In this document: positions 34,293 to 44,098 of the stretch, one piece after another
Numbering within the stretch: position 1 is the stretch's first letter
Layout: every line of letters begins with the position of its first letter
Source of the DNA: Bin5 sp965116395
Lineage (GTDB): Bacteria; Chloroflexota; Anaerolineae; Caldilineales; Caldilineaceae
Length of the DNA: 64,000 nucleotides
Direction of reading: 5' to 3'
NCBI GenBank assembly: GCA_965116395.1
Contig: OZ220684.1
Coordinates: forward strand, 1,240,001-1,304,000
The notes under the pieces: model-generated
Databases searched by the model: none
Seen by the model: only the letters and a program-made list of their open reading frames with translations
Told to the model about the DNA's origin: nothing
Position numbers and translations under genes: made by a program

Positions 34293-37200
34293 TCAACGCG
34301 GCTTTCGCTTCTGGCCGCTAGTGACGCTGCTCACACGGTTCAGTTTTCCGGTGCGTTTACCGGCTGATGGTGCGGAAGTCTTCCCGGCCGACGGCTTCGG
34401 TGTTGCGGCTGGCTCGTCCAGCAGGCTCCCCTGCACAGACTTGTCCACCGAGTCAGCCGCGGCCCGCTTGTCCTTGGGCTGGGCATCCTTTCCGGGGCTC
34501 TTCGTGGGCGTTGCCTGGCGGGGCGTTGTTGCGCGCCTCGAAGCAGGCGCGGACTCTTTTGATTTTCTGGAAATTGAGCGCTGGGCTGATGCGCTGTTGG
34601 TGTCGTCCCGGGGAGTGGCTTTCTGCGCGCCATTCCGGCGGGTTTTGCGGGGCTGTTTTGCGCTGCGTTTGGCGATTTCGCCGTTCGCCGGTTCTGCCGC
34701 GGCCGGCTTCGGAGCAGCCCCTTCAATGGTTGCGGAATTGCGTTTTCTGGTCGTTTCGCTGTCGAGCTTGCGCGACTTGCGCTGGGCGCGCGATTTGGCG
34801 GGCGTTGCAGAGGCGGACCCGGCTGTTCGCTTCCTTTTTGCAGGGGCTTTCTTGCCATTCTTCTGGACCTCTTTTGCCGGAGGCGCGGCCTCGGTGTTCC
34901 CCAAGCCATTTGAGTGTGGACCGAGCGGAGGCGGTTGGCCGTCCATGGCCGCCACGACAGGTGAGACAGCCTGTACGGCTACTGCCGCGTCACTGCTGGC
35001 CAAGTCCACCTTGCGCGCGCCGATCGTGCTGCGTCCGCTGAACGGGATTTCGTCCAATCCAAGCGGTTTTGCCACGCCCCTTTGCGTCACGAAGGCCGCG
35101 AAGGTATGCTCCGACGTCATCATGGCAGCGCCCACCAGATCGCCGGTGCGCTCGCTGAGCTTGTGGGCGATGATGCCGCCGCCACCGCGGCCCTGCAGGC
35201 TGAATTCGTTCATGCTCGTGCGTTTAACATAGCCGGTGGAAGTAACGGTGAGCAGTTCGCCGTCGGGCGCGACTGGCAGCGCGGCAACCACCTCATCGCC
35301 TTGTTTCAGGTTGATGCCGGCGACGCCGCGTGCTGCCGGACCCATCACTCGCACTGTCTCCTCGGGGAAACGTATTGAGCGGCCCTGGCGGGTGATGAGC
35401 AGGACCTCGCCGTTACCGGGCGTCACGAACGCGCAACGCAAACGGTCTTTGCCATTCACACTGATCACATCCTGAGCGACCACGGCCGCCTCCGTAAGAT
35501 CGGAGAGTGTGATGCGCTTGACAGTTCCCTGGAGAGTGACCAGGAAGAGGAAGCCCTCAGTTGCGGTGTTCGGCAGCGCCACCATGGAGGAGATCGTGTC
35601 CCGGCGGCTGAAATCGGTCAGGTCGGCCAGATGCCTGCGCCCCTCTTGGGGAAGTTCGTGGACTCCCAGGCGGAGGCAGCGCCCGGCGGCGGCGAAGAAG
35701 AATAGCTGATCGCGCGTGTTGGCGGTGAGCAGGGCAGCGGCGGCATTTTGGGCAGCCTGGCGCAGGCTGGCGCGGCTGATACCGGCGAAATCCAGACGCC
35801 GCAAGGAGCCCTTGGCGCCAAGCGCAACCCAGACGCGCCGGTCGGGGAGCAGATCGGTAGCGGTGAGGGTGCCTTGGGGGCGTTCGACGATCTGGGTGCG
35901 ACGGCGATCGGCGTGTTGTTGGCGCTGATCCAGGAGTTCATCGCGGATGACGCCGAGTATCTTGCCGGCATCGGACAGCAGTTCTTCCAGGTAAGTGATT
36001 AACTTTTGAAGTTCTTTATGTTCATCCTGGAGCTGTCTGCGCTCGAGCGCGGTCAATCGACGCAGGGGCATATCCAGGATCGCCTGTGCTTGCACCTGGG
36101 TGAAGCCGAATTCGCGCATCAGGTTGGTGCGCGCCGTGTCGACGCGCTGGCTGCGGCGAATCGTCCGGATGACTTCGTCGAGGATGTCGAGCGCCTTTAG
36201 GAGACCCTCGACGATATGTGATCTGGCCCTTGCCTTGGCCAGGTCGAATTGCGAGCGGCGACGAATGATTTCCTGGCGGTGTTCGATAAAGAGACGCAGG
36301 ATGCGCTTGAGGGTGAGGGTGACGGGCTCGCCATTGACGAGGGCCAGCAGCGACATGCCGAATGTTTGCTGCATTGGTGTGAGACGGAGCAGGCGCGCGA
36401 GCACGGTCTTGGGCTCCACGTTGCGTGTCAGCTCGATGACGATGCGCATGCCGGTGCGATCGCTCTCATCCCGCAGATCGGTGATCCCATCGATCTTGCC
36501 ATCGCGTACGAGGAGGGCGATGCGCTCGAGAAGATTTGTCTTGTTCGTCTGATAGGGAAGGTCGGTCACGACGATACGACTGCGATTGCGGCTCATTTCT
36601 TCGAAATGGGCCTTGGCCTGCATGATCAGCCGCGCCCTGCCGGTGGCATATCCCTGGGAGATGGCGTCGATTTCCTCTTCGCCTTTGGTGCCTTGGCGAT
36701 AGCGGAAGAGGATGCCGCCGGTGGGGAAGTCCGGCCCTTTAATGAATTGCAGAAGGTCGTTAACGCCGACTTCGTCAATTGTATCGAAGTGATCGATGAG
36801 ATAGACGGTAGCGTCGACGACTTCGGCGAGATTGTGGGGCGGGATATTGGTTGCCATGCCCACGGCGATGCCGTTGGCGCCATTGATCAAGAGATTGGGC
36901 AGCGCGGCCGGCAGGATGGCCGGTTCCTTGAGTGTAGTATCAAAGTTATCGTTCCAGTCGATCGTATCTTTTTCGATATCGGCCAGCATCAGGTCGCTGA
37001 TGGTTGCCAGACGCGCTTCGGTATAGCGCATGGCGGCAGCGTTGTCGCCGTCGATAGAGCCGAAGTTGCCCTGGCCATCGACAAGCGGGTAGCGCAGGCT
37101 GAATTCCTGGGCCATGCGCACCATGGCGTCATAGACGGATGTATCGTTGTGGGGATGATACTTGCCCAGAACTTCGCCGACGATACGGGCGCTCTTTTTG

Positions 37201-37379
37201 TAGGGCTTGTTGCTGGACAGGCCCATATCATGCATGGCATAGAGGATACGACGATGCACCGGTTTGAGGCCGTCGCGCACGTCGGGCAAAGCGCGGGCGA
37301 CGATAACGCTCATGGCATAGTCAAGATATGCCGCGTTCATCTCGGTGGTGATATCAATCTCGCGGACAGTTCCTATCAT
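34293..37379 (-). CDS. gyrA: DNA gyrase subunit A with long basic C-terminal tail
   Basis: 1028 residues, about 200 longer than typical GyrA. The catalytic core is intact: NAAYLDYAMSVIVARALPDV, RDGLKPVHRRILYAM, and the active-site Tyr in AAMRYTEARL. The C-terminal beta-pinwheel follows (RRLDFAGISRAS, VLLITRQGRSIRFPEE, LLTVTSTGYVKRTS), with LQGRGGGGI in the position of the GyrA box QRRGGKG, i.e. degenerate. The last about 200 residues are Lys/Arg/Ala/Thr/Pro-rich and probably disordered, resembling histone H1 tails. No gyrB is in the window. A degenerate copy of the tail lies at 29.1-29.5 kb. Parallel assignment as ParC is possible, but the pinwheel and length favour GyrA. Confidence 0.9.
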   Translation of the reverse strand: MIGTVREIDITTEMNAAYLDYAMSVIVARALPDVRDGLKPVHRRILYAMHDMGLSSNKPYKKSARIVGEVLGKYHPHNDTSVYDAMVRMAQEFSLRYPLVDGQGNFGSIDGDNAAAMRYTEARLATISDLMLADIEKDTIDWNDNFDTTLKEPAILPAALPNLLINGANGIAVGMATNIPPHNLAEVVDATVYLIDHFDTIDEVGVNDLLQFIKGPDFPTGGILFRYRQGTKGEEEIDAISQGYATGRARLIMQAKAHFEEMSRNRSRIVVTDLPYQTNKTNLLERIALLVRDGKIDGITDLRDESDRTGMRIVIELTRNVEPKTVLARLLRLTPMQQTFGMSLLALVNGEPVTLTLKRILRLFIEHRQEIIRRRSQFDLAKARARSHIVEGLLKALDILDEVIRTIRRSQRVDTARTNLMREFGFTQVQAQAILDMPLRRLTALERRQLQDEHKELQKLITYLEELLSDAGKILGVIRDELLDQRQQHADRRRTQIVERPQGTLTATDLLPDRRVWVALGAKGSLRRLDFAGISRASLRQAAQNAAAALLTANTRDQLFFFAAAGRCLRLGVHELPQEGRRHLADLTDFSRRDTISSMVALPNTATEGFLFLVTLQGTVKRITLSDLTEAAVVAQDVISVNGKDRLRCAFVTPGNGEVLLITRQGRSIRFPEETVRVMGPAARGVAGINLKQGDEVVAALPVAPDGELLTVTSTGYVKRTSMNEFSLQGRGGGGIIAHKLSERTGDLVGAAMMTSEHTFAAFVTQRGVAKPLGLDEIPFSGRSTIGARKVDLASSDAAVAVQAVSPVVAAMDGQPPPLGPHSNGLGNTEAAPPAKEVQKNGKKAPAKRKRTAGSASATPAKSRAQRKSRKLDSETTRKRNSATIEGAAPKPAAAEPANGEIAKRSAKQPRKTRRNGAQKATPRDDTNSASAQRSISRKSKESAPASRRATTPRQATPTKSPGKDAQPKDKRAAADSVDKSVQGSLLDEPAATPKPSAGKTSAPSAGKRTGKLNRVSSVTSGQKRKPR

Positions 37380-37861
37380 TTTGCTCGTTTACTCGTAGAT
37401 CTGGGCGCCCAGGTGTTTACTAAGCGCGGCGGCGATTCGGGCCAAGACGGACGCAAAGGCAGGTTTGTGCTCTCGCTGGATCTCGGTTAACTAGCTGACA
37501 CTGATTCCTGTGCATTGGGGAAAGACTGCGCAGCGTCATACTGAGTTCGCTGTTTAGAGCGCTACCGTTTGGCAATATGCGCGCGAAATTCGGAATATTG
37601 AACTGCCAGCCTGCTCTAGAGTTCGCAATGGCGGTTGAGCAGTGCCTGGTACTCCGATCGGCTTTCGCTTTCTTGCCTTCATAAAAAATGTTCTCATAGG
37701 GTGGAAATCCCGTCAAGGGAGGCGGCGGCAGTTGTCCTTCACAAAAGGACGGCCGGCTTCCGTCTGAAAATGGATATTTGTGTCAGAGGTGGACGAGACG
37801 ACTTGAAGACGTGTACTTCACGTTCCTATCAATCCTTCCTGCACTTGAATCGCCGCTCCGG
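37380..37861. other. Intergenic gap between gyrA and uvrB
   Basis: About 480 bases with no gene, tRNA or repeat I can recognise. It should hold the gyrA promoter (minus strand) and the uvrB 3' region, but no good -35/-10 pair stands out. Confidence 0.4.
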
Positions 37862-39886
37862 TCACACTCTCTCCAGTTTCAGCGCCTGCCGGAGTTCGAT
37901 CACCTCGTCGCGCAGGGAGGCAGCGCGTTCGAACTCCAGCTTCTGTGCCGCTTCCTGCATCTCTTCTTCGAGCGCGGTGATCTTCTTGACCAGCTCATCC
38001 GGGGATAGGGCAGGCAGGTAGACCGCACGGGCGTCGTCACCGCTCTCGACGCTGTAGTCGGCCTGGTCTTCGGCCATGACCTTCATGCGGTCGGTGAGGT
38101 CACGGATGCTCTTGACGATGCTGCGGGGTTCAATGCCGTGGTCCCGGTTGTGGGCCTCCTGAATTTGACGGCGGCGAGTTGTCTCGCCGATAGCGTTCTC
38201 CATCGCTTCAGTCATCCTATCGGCGTAGAGAATAGCGCGCCCCTCCACATGGCGGGCTGCGCGGCCCATGGTCTGAATCAGGGATGACTGGCTGCGCAGG
38301 AAGCCTTGTTTGTCGGCGTCTAGAATCGCGACCAGCGTAACTTCCGGCAAGTCGAGCCCCTCGCGCAGCAGGTTAATGCCGACAACCACGTCGTAGACGC
38401 CCAGGCGAAGGTCACGCAGGATTTCGACGCGTTCCAGGGTATCGATTTCGCTGTGGAGATACTGGACTTTCACGCCCAGATCGGCCAGATATTCGGCCAG
38501 GTCTTCGGACATACGTTTCGTGAGCGTGGTGATCAAGGCGCGCTGACCGATGGCGACGCGTCGATGCACTTCCTGGAGCAGGTCTTCGATCTGTCCTTCG
38601 GTCGGCCGCACTTCGACGATCGGATCCAAGAGGCCGGTAGGGCGAATGATCTGCTCCACCACCTGTTCAGCGTGACTGAATTCATATTCGGCCGGTGTGG
38701 CGCTGACGTAGATCGACTGCTGCGCGACTTCGGCAAACTCATCGAAAGTCAGCGGGCGGTTGTCCAAAGCGCTGGGGAGCCGGAAACCATGCGAAACCAG
38801 CACCTCTTTGCGAGAGCGGTCGCCGGCGAACATGCCCCGGATCTGGGGGATGGTCATGTGGCTTTCGTCGATAAATACGAGCCAGTCGGCCGGAAAGTAG
38901 TCGAGCAGAGTCCAGGGACGGCTGCCGGGAGGGCGACGCGCCAGGTGGCGGCTATAGTTTTCGACGCCATTGCAATAGCCGATCTCTTGCAGCATCTCTA
39001 AGTCGTAACGGGTACGCTGGCCAATGCGCTGGGCCTCCAGCAGCTTGCCCTGGCTCTCCAGGAAAGTGGTCTGCTGCTTGAGCTCTTCTTCGATGTCGAC
39101 GATGGCTTCCCGAACCTGATCCTGATGGGTGATGAAATGCTTGGCCGGGAAGATTTCCACTTCTGGGTGGTCGTCCAGGACTTCGCCGGTGAGTGTATCG
39201 ATTTCGCTGATGCGTTCGATTTCATCGCCCCAGAAGCTGACGCGCAAGGCGTTGTCGCTATAGGCCGGCTGCACTTCCAGGACATCGCCGCGGACACGGA
39301 ATTTCGCCCGCTGCAGGGCAGTGTCGTTGCGCTCGTAGAAGATGTCGACCAGGTGGCGCAAGACCTGATTGCGGCGGACCATCTCGCCTACGGACAGTTT
39401 CAGGGCCACCTGTCCATAGTCCTGGGGGCTGCCGAGGCCGTAGATGCAGGAGACCGAAGCGACGATTAGGACATCCTGCCGACTGAAGAGGGCGCTGGTA
39501 GCAGCCAGACGGAGACGTTCGATCTCTTCGTTGACCTGGGCATCCTTTTCAATGTAGGTGTCGCTGCGGGGAATATAGGCCTCGGGCTGGTAATAGTCGT
39601 AGTAGGAGACGAAGTACTCGACCATATTATTGGGGAGAAACTCGCGGAACTCGCTGTAGAGTTGCGCGGCCAGTGTTTTATTGTGGGCGATAACCAGGGT
39701 CGGTTTCTGAATCATTTCGACGACCTTGGCCATTGTGTAGGTTTTGCCGCTACCGGTGACGCCAAGCAGAACCTGGTGCTGCATCCCGGCATCAACGCCG
39801 GCGGCAAGTTTGGTAAGGGCCTGGGGCTGATCGCCCATTGGTTGAAAGTCGCTGACTACCTGAAATGGCGGCATTTCCGGCTCCAT
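37862..39886 (-). CDS. uvrB: Excinuclease ABC subunit B
   Basis: 674 residues, normal length. Helicase motif I LLGVTGSGKTYTMAKVVE, the beta-hairpin region EYFVSYYDYYQPEAYIPRSD, DESHMT as motif II, LREGLDLPEV and QTMGRAARHVEGRAILYADR as motifs V and VI, and a C-terminal UVR domain (LEEEMQEAAQKLEFERAASL) that contacts UvrC. It loads onto damaged DNA with UvrA in nucleotide excision repair. The upstream LexA box points to SOS control. Confidence 0.97.
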   Translation of the reverse strand: MEPEMPPFQVVSDFQPMGDQPQALTKLAAGVDAGMQHQVLLGVTGSGKTYTMAKVVEMIQKPTLVIAHNKTLAAQLYSEFREFLPNNMVEYFVSYYDYYQPEAYIPRSDTYIEKDAQVNEEIERLRLAATSALFSRQDVLIVASVSCIYGLGSPQDYGQVALKLSVGEMVRRNQVLRHLVDIFYERNDTALQRAKFRVRGDVLEVQPAYSDNALRVSFWGDEIERISEIDTLTGEVLDDHPEVEIFPAKHFITHQDQVREAIVDIEEELKQQTTFLESQGKLLEAQRIGQRTRYDLEMLQEIGYCNGVENYSRHLARRPPGSRPWTLLDYFPADWLVFIDESHMTIPQIRGMFAGDRSRKEVLVSHGFRLPSALDNRPLTFDEFAEVAQQSIYVSATPAEYEFSHAEQVVEQIIRPTGLLDPIVEVRPTEGQIEDLLQEVHRRVAIGQRALITTLTKRMSEDLAEYLADLGVKVQYLHSEIDTLERVEILRDLRLGVYDVVVGINLLREGLDLPEVTLVAILDADKQGFLRSQSSLIQTMGRAARHVEGRAILYADRMTEAMENAIGETTRRRQIQEAHNRDHGIEPRSIVKSIRDLTDRMKVMAEDQADYSVESGDDARAVYLPALSPDELVKKITALEEEMQEAAQKLEFERAASLRDEVIELRQALKLERV

Positions 39887-40083
39887 AGATCTGATGCAAA
39901 TGTACTTCGTGAATCAGCTTCACCGTCTTCCACAAGGGCCAGAGACTTTCGGCGCGGCCCGTGTGCGTGTCCTACGGGGCGTCCTACCATCATACATAAA
40001 TTGCGCTCTTAGCGCATGCCGAGGGGCTGCCTGACGGTGACTAAACAAGGTTCTGACTTCCGTAACGGAGAGTTCGAGTGTAT

Positions 40084-40097
40084 CGAACTTTTGTTCG
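40084..40097. promoter_or_regulatory. LexA (SOS) operator
   Basis: CGAACTTTTGTTCG, a perfect CGAAC-N4-GTTCG palindrome, the Gram-positive type SOS box. It lies just downstream of the uvrB -10 element, covering about +7 to +20, where a bound repressor would block transcription. Just beside it, GTTCG and CGAAC half-sites at 40072-40088 form an outward arrangement of uncertain meaning. Confidence 0.8.
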
Positions 40098-40110
40098 CGT
40101 TTCTTGATCG

Positions 40111-40139
40111 ATTATACCTGCTTTGGCCGAATCTGTCCA
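40111..40139 (-). promoter_or_regulatory. uvrB promoter
   Basis: On the minus strand, TGGACA (40139-40134), 17 bases, a perfect TATAAT (40116-40111). The leader to ATG 39886 is about 218 bases. Confidence 0.7.
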
Positions 40140-40690
40140 GCATATGGGAACTGCAGGGTGCATCCCAGATTTCTTGACAGCCGCTGTCTGAATCAAGAAT
40201 AGTCAGTTCTTCATTTTTTGTGACCCCACCCGTACAAGGAACTCAGATAGGGGAATGGACAGGACTGTTGTAGCACAGTTTTCATGCCATCAGCCCTCTT
40301 TTTTGGCGCCATGTTGACCCAGGCCTTCACCGCTGGCACCTCTCAGGCTTTCTTCGAAACGTTGTTGGTTGGCGGCAGGGGCACTGCCGGACAGGGGCAC
40401 CGCTGAGAAGAAGGCGCACCGGTCGGTGAGGCATGTTTTTGTAGGGGGGCGTTGCGGGGGCGCAGCCCCTGCACAAGGGAGGGTCGAAGGCCCGACCGCC
40501 CAGAACAGCAGTGGTCAGTGGTTAGTGGTCAGTGGTTAGTGAGAAACGCTTTCGCTCGCCTCATAGAGGATCGTAAATTGATTGTGGCTGCAACGTTGCG
40601 GATTTTCTGGGCCTGCGAAATAGGGCGCTACGAATCGACACAACAATCTGGGATGCGCCCGGAAGTGCACGGAGATGCCGGAATTGGCCA
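40140..40690. other. Intergenic region with repeat copy 4
   Basis: No gene. It holds the dispersed repeat (40418-40502) and a 14-base tandem repeat AGTGGTCAGTGGTT (2.3 copies, about 40510-40541). Similar AGTGGTC strings follow repeat copies 1 and 2. Confidence 0.6.
40418..40502 (+). repeat. Dispersed palindromic repeat, copy 4
   Basis: CACCGGTCGGTGAGGCATG leader, TTTTTGTAGGGGGGC step, the G-rich core, then GGGTCGAAGGCCC, where the hairpin keeps a G-U pair, and GACCGCCCA. Confidence 0.9.
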
Positions 40691-40719
40691 TTCCGACAGT
40701 TGCGCTGATCGTGTATAAT
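40691..40719 (+). promoter_or_regulatory. Promoter of the GH3-like gene, near-leaderless
   Basis: Weak TTCCGA (40691-40696), 17 bases, perfect TATAAT (40714-40719), then only eight bases to ATG 40728. No Shine-Dalgarno sequence fits, so the transcript is probably leaderless. Confidence 0.55.
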
Positions 40720-40727
40720 CGAAACTG

Positions 40728-43700
40728 ATGAGAGGATTCCGTTGTCGGCAGGGAAGAGATCGAAAGAGGTTTCACGGGAGGGACGGCGCCCGGCTGTGCG
40801 CGTTTGCGCTGGCTACCGCGCTGCTTACAGCCGCGTTGCTGGGAATCGACATTGGCGCTGGTCTGCCGCATGTGAAACTGGCTGCCGCCCAAGAGGCGAC
40901 CACGTCTACGCCCAGTGCGCAAGACACTGAAACGACCGGGGCGGCAGAACAGCAGGAGACAACAGGCACGGCGACCCGTACGGCCCAGGAGCTGCTGGAG
41001 TCAATTCGTGCGACCGCAACTGCAGGCGCTGAACTGACGGTGACTGCGGAGGCAGAAGCCACGAACCTGGCCCTCACGCCAACAGTTACGCCAACGCCCT
41101 TGCCCACGCATACACATACGCCGACTCATACACCCACTCCTTCACCCACACCTACACCTGGCCCGGATGAGATTCTGGAAGCTCGCATCGACAATTTGAT
41201 CGCCGGAATGGGCGTCGCGGATAAAGTAGGTCAACTGTTTATTGTTACCTTTCAGGGCAACGACATAGGACCGAGGAGCGACGTCGCCGAGCTGATTGAA
41301 GAGTACCGGGTCGGCGGGGTGGTGCTCAGCCCCAGGAACCGCAACTTCAGCAACTACAGCGAAACAACCCCGGAAGACGTTGCGCGACTTACGAATCAGT
41401 TGCAGGCATTGGCGTATGGCACGTATCTCTCGCCGGCGGAGGCGCTGAACGTGAAAGAGGGCGGGCAGGCCATCCCAGGCGTTTTGCAGTCTGGTCTGGA
41501 ACAGAGGTTGCCGCTGGAACTTCCTTTGCTGATAGGTGTCGAACAAGGAGGCGACGGATTACCGGAGACGGCGCTGCGGTCCGGCTTCACCACTATTCCG
41601 CCACAGATGGCGCTGGGCGCCACCTGGAATCCGGAACTGGTAGGGGAGGTCGGGGCAGTCCATGGCCGCGAGATGCGCAGCGTAGGTGTGAATCTGTTGC
41701 TGGGGCCGGCGCTAGACGTGATTGAACAGCCGCGGCCGGATCTGGTGACAGGATTGGGGCTGCACACATTTGGAGGTGAACCATTCTGGGTTGGCCGAAT
41801 GGGTCAGGCTTATGTATCCGGCATTCACCGCGGCAGCGGCGGCCGCGTCGCCACTGTGACCGGACATTTCCCGGGTCTAGGGGGTACGGATCGAAGGCCG
41901 GATGAGGAGATTTCGACGATACAAAAGAGTTTGCAGGCGCTCCAGCGTATCGAACTGCCGCCGTTTGCCGCGGTCACTGAGCGGCCCTCTGCGATTCTGC
42001 GCGTGGATGGGGCGACGACCTCTACCGAGGCGCTGATGTCGGGTCATATTCGTTTCAGCAGTTTCCAAGGCAGCCGCGAGCGCACGCCGCCTATTAGTTT
42101 GGCGCAGGAGTTGGGCATTCTGTTGGAGTTGGACGAGTTTGCGCCATGGAGGGCGCAGGGGGGCATACTGATGAGCGACGCGCTGGGCGTAATGGCCGTG
42201 CGCCGCTACTTTGACCCGCCCTTGCAAGAGTTCCCGCGGAGGCGTATTGCCCTCGACGCGTTTACGGCAGGCAACGACCTGCTCTATCTGTCAGATTTCT
42301 CTCTGACGGACAGCTGGCTGGATGAAAGGGCCAACATCAAAGAGACGATCATCTTCTTCCGGGAGCGCTACACGAACGATGCCGAGTTTGCCGCGCGTGT
42401 GGATGCCTCGTTGCGAAGGATTTTGCGCCTGAAACTGCGGCTGTATGACCCTGTCCCTGTGACAGGCGCGACGACTGATATGTACCCGTCCCGCGATGAA
42501 CCGATTGAGATCGACATTGCAGATGTTGTGGTGGGGCCGAATGACCTGGAGGAGGGATTCAGTCCTGAACATCAGAGAGAGGCGCAGATGTTGCTGGATC
42601 AGGTCGCCAGCGAGGCGCTGACGATCTTTTTCCCGGATTCCCCGGGGCTGGCGGATCAGTTACCTGCGCCACCGGGGGAAGACGAGGACATATTGATATT
42701 CACCGATAGCCGTATATTTCACGAGTGCGTTGGCTGCCCGGCGGTGCCCGCGGTAGCGCCGGCTGCACTGGAAGAGATAATGTTGCGGCTTTACGGGCCG
42801 GAGGCGACCAACCAGTTGCGAACTGAGCAGATTCGCAGCCGCACGTTTGCAGAGTTGAACTCTCTGCTCAACGGCACGGCCGAGCAGTCGGTTGCAAATG
42901 CGCTGGAGGCGGAGATCCTGAACGCAAGCTGGCTGATTTTTGCCATGCTTGACGTGGACGTAGCGAACTACGACAGCAGCGATGCGGTCAAGCGTTTTCT
43001 GCGTCAGCGCAGTGACCGGTTACCGGGGAGCAAACTGGTAGTGCTGGCCCTCAACGAACCTTACTTTTTTGATTCGACCGAGATTGGCAAGATGACCGCC
43101 TTTTTGGGGGTCTACTCCAAGACCCAGCCATTTTTGGAAGCGGCTGTGCGCGCATTGTTCCGCGCCCAAACGGTAAGCGGTGCGCCTCCGGTCAGCGTGC
43201 CGGGCACTCGCTTCAGCAATTTGGTCGAACGGCTGGAGCCGGACCCCAATCAACGCATTGGCCTGACTCTCCTGAACGAGGACATCATCATCGAAGAGGG
43301 GGAAGGGGACGAGGTGGTTGTTACGCAGACCGATCTTTCGCTGGGAGACAGCCTGGAACTGCAGGCTGGCCCGATTCTGGATCGAAACGGGAATACGGTC
43401 CCTGATGGAACACCGGTGAACTTTCGATTGATCTATGAAGGCGAAGAGCTTGCAATCCAGTCCAGTCCTGTCGCGACTCGCGGCGGACTCGCCCGCAAAT
43501 CTGTACTCCTGGAGAGAACGGGCGCGCTCTTGATCGCGGTTAACAGCGTCGAGGCCAGCTCCAGCACCGAGATTCGGGTGCGTATTGCGGACCCGGATGT
43601 TGCATCCGATAGAACGCAGATAGTGGTCACCAACCCGGAACGAGTTGTCACGCCACCGTCTACACAAGCGTCGTTGCCGACAGCAGAGGCGCCAACGACG

Positions 43701-44024
43701 GGAGCGGCCTCGACGCCCGCAGGGGAGGTTGACCCGGAGGCCGTTGAAATCGATATATCTTCTTTGACGATTGCGATGGTCACACAGTTAGTGGTGTTGG
43801 GACTGCTGCTGGTGGTGCTGGTGCAGGTAATGCCCCGCCAGTTGCTCGTTCAGCGCCTGCTGTGGGCGATGCTGGTGGGCTGGGCCGCGTACATTCTTTA
43901 CGGCGTTGACGTTATTCCCGGCGGCGTTTGGATCCAGATCAATCTAGCGCCCTGGGACAGCGTTCCGATAGTGGTGATCGGCATGCTGATCCCGCTGGTC
44001 TGGTTGCAGTTTCGGACGGAGTAG
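40728..44024 (+). CDS. Membrane-anchored GH3-like protein with altered catalytic motif
   Basis: 1098 residues. A basic N-terminus and one hydrophobic helix (LCAFALATALLTAALLGIDI) are followed by a Thr/Pro linker and a domain (about 145-570) like beta-N-acetylglucosaminidases of family GH3: MGVADKVGQLFIVTFQG, LLIGVEQGG, and GGILMSDALGVMAV with the nucleophile Asp. The NagZ motif KHFPGHG...DSH is changed to TGHFPGLGGTDRRPDEE: the Lys, the second His and the catalytic His are lost. After this comes a large unassigned region, then a beta domain (about 880-965), another linker and two or three C-terminal transmembrane helices. It may bind rather than cleave peptidoglycan or glycan. An ABC exporter gene converges on it. 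Confidence 0.8.
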   Translation: MRGFRCRQGRDRKRFHGRDGARLCAFALATALLTAALLGIDIGAGLPHVKLAAAQEATTSTPSAQDTETTGAAEQQETTGTATRTAQELLESIRATATAGAELTVTAEAEATNLALTPTVTPTPLPTHTHTPTHTPTPSPTPTPGPDEILEARIDNLIAGMGVADKVGQLFIVTFQGNDIGPRSDVAELIEEYRVGGVVLSPRNRNFSNYSETTPEDVARLTNQLQALAYGTYLSPAEALNVKEGGQAIPGVLQSGLEQRLPLELPLLIGVEQGGDGLPETALRSGFTTIPPQMALGATWNPELVGEVGAVHGREMRSVGVNLLLGPALDVIEQPRPDLVTGLGLHTFGGEPFWVGRMGQAYVSGIHRGSGGRVATVTGHFPGLGGTDRRPDEEISTIQKSLQALQRIELPPFAAVTERPSAILRVDGATTSTEALMSGHIRFSSFQGSRERTPPISLAQELGILLELDEFAPWRAQGGILMSDALGVMAVRRYFDPPLQEFPRRRIALDAFTAGNDLLYLSDFSLTDSWLDERANIKETIIFFRERYTNDAEFAARVDASLRRILRLKLRLYDPVPVTGATTDMYPSRDEPIEIDIADVVVGPNDLEEGFSPEHQREAQMLLDQVASEALTIFFPDSPGLADQLPAPPGEDEDILIFTDSRIFHECVGCPAVPAVAPAALEEIMLRLYGPEATNQLRTEQIRSRTFAELNSLLNGTAEQSVANALEAEILNASWLIFAMLDVDVANYDSSDAVKRFLRQRSDRLPGSKLVVLALNEPYFFDSTEIGKMTAFLGVYSKTQPFLEAAVRALFRAQTVSGAPPVSVPGTRFSNLVERLEPDPNQRIGLTLLNEDIIIEEGEGDEVVVTQTDLSLGDSLELQAGPILDRNGNTVPDGTPVNFRLIYEGEELAIQSSPVATRGGLARKSVLLERTGALLIAVNSVEASSSTEIRVRIADPDVASDRTQIVVTNPERVVTPPSTQASLPTAEAPTTGAASTPAGEVDPEAVEIDISSLTIAMVTQLVVLGLLLVVLVQVMPRQLLVQRLLWAMLVGWAAYILYGVDVIPGGVWIQINLAPWDSVPIVVIGMLIPLVWLQFRTE

Positions 44025-44098
44025 TGGCGGATGTACAGGGTGGGGGAGAAGGGCGAGAGCCGCCCCTCCCGTATCGTACTCGTGGTTGGCGTTGCGCC

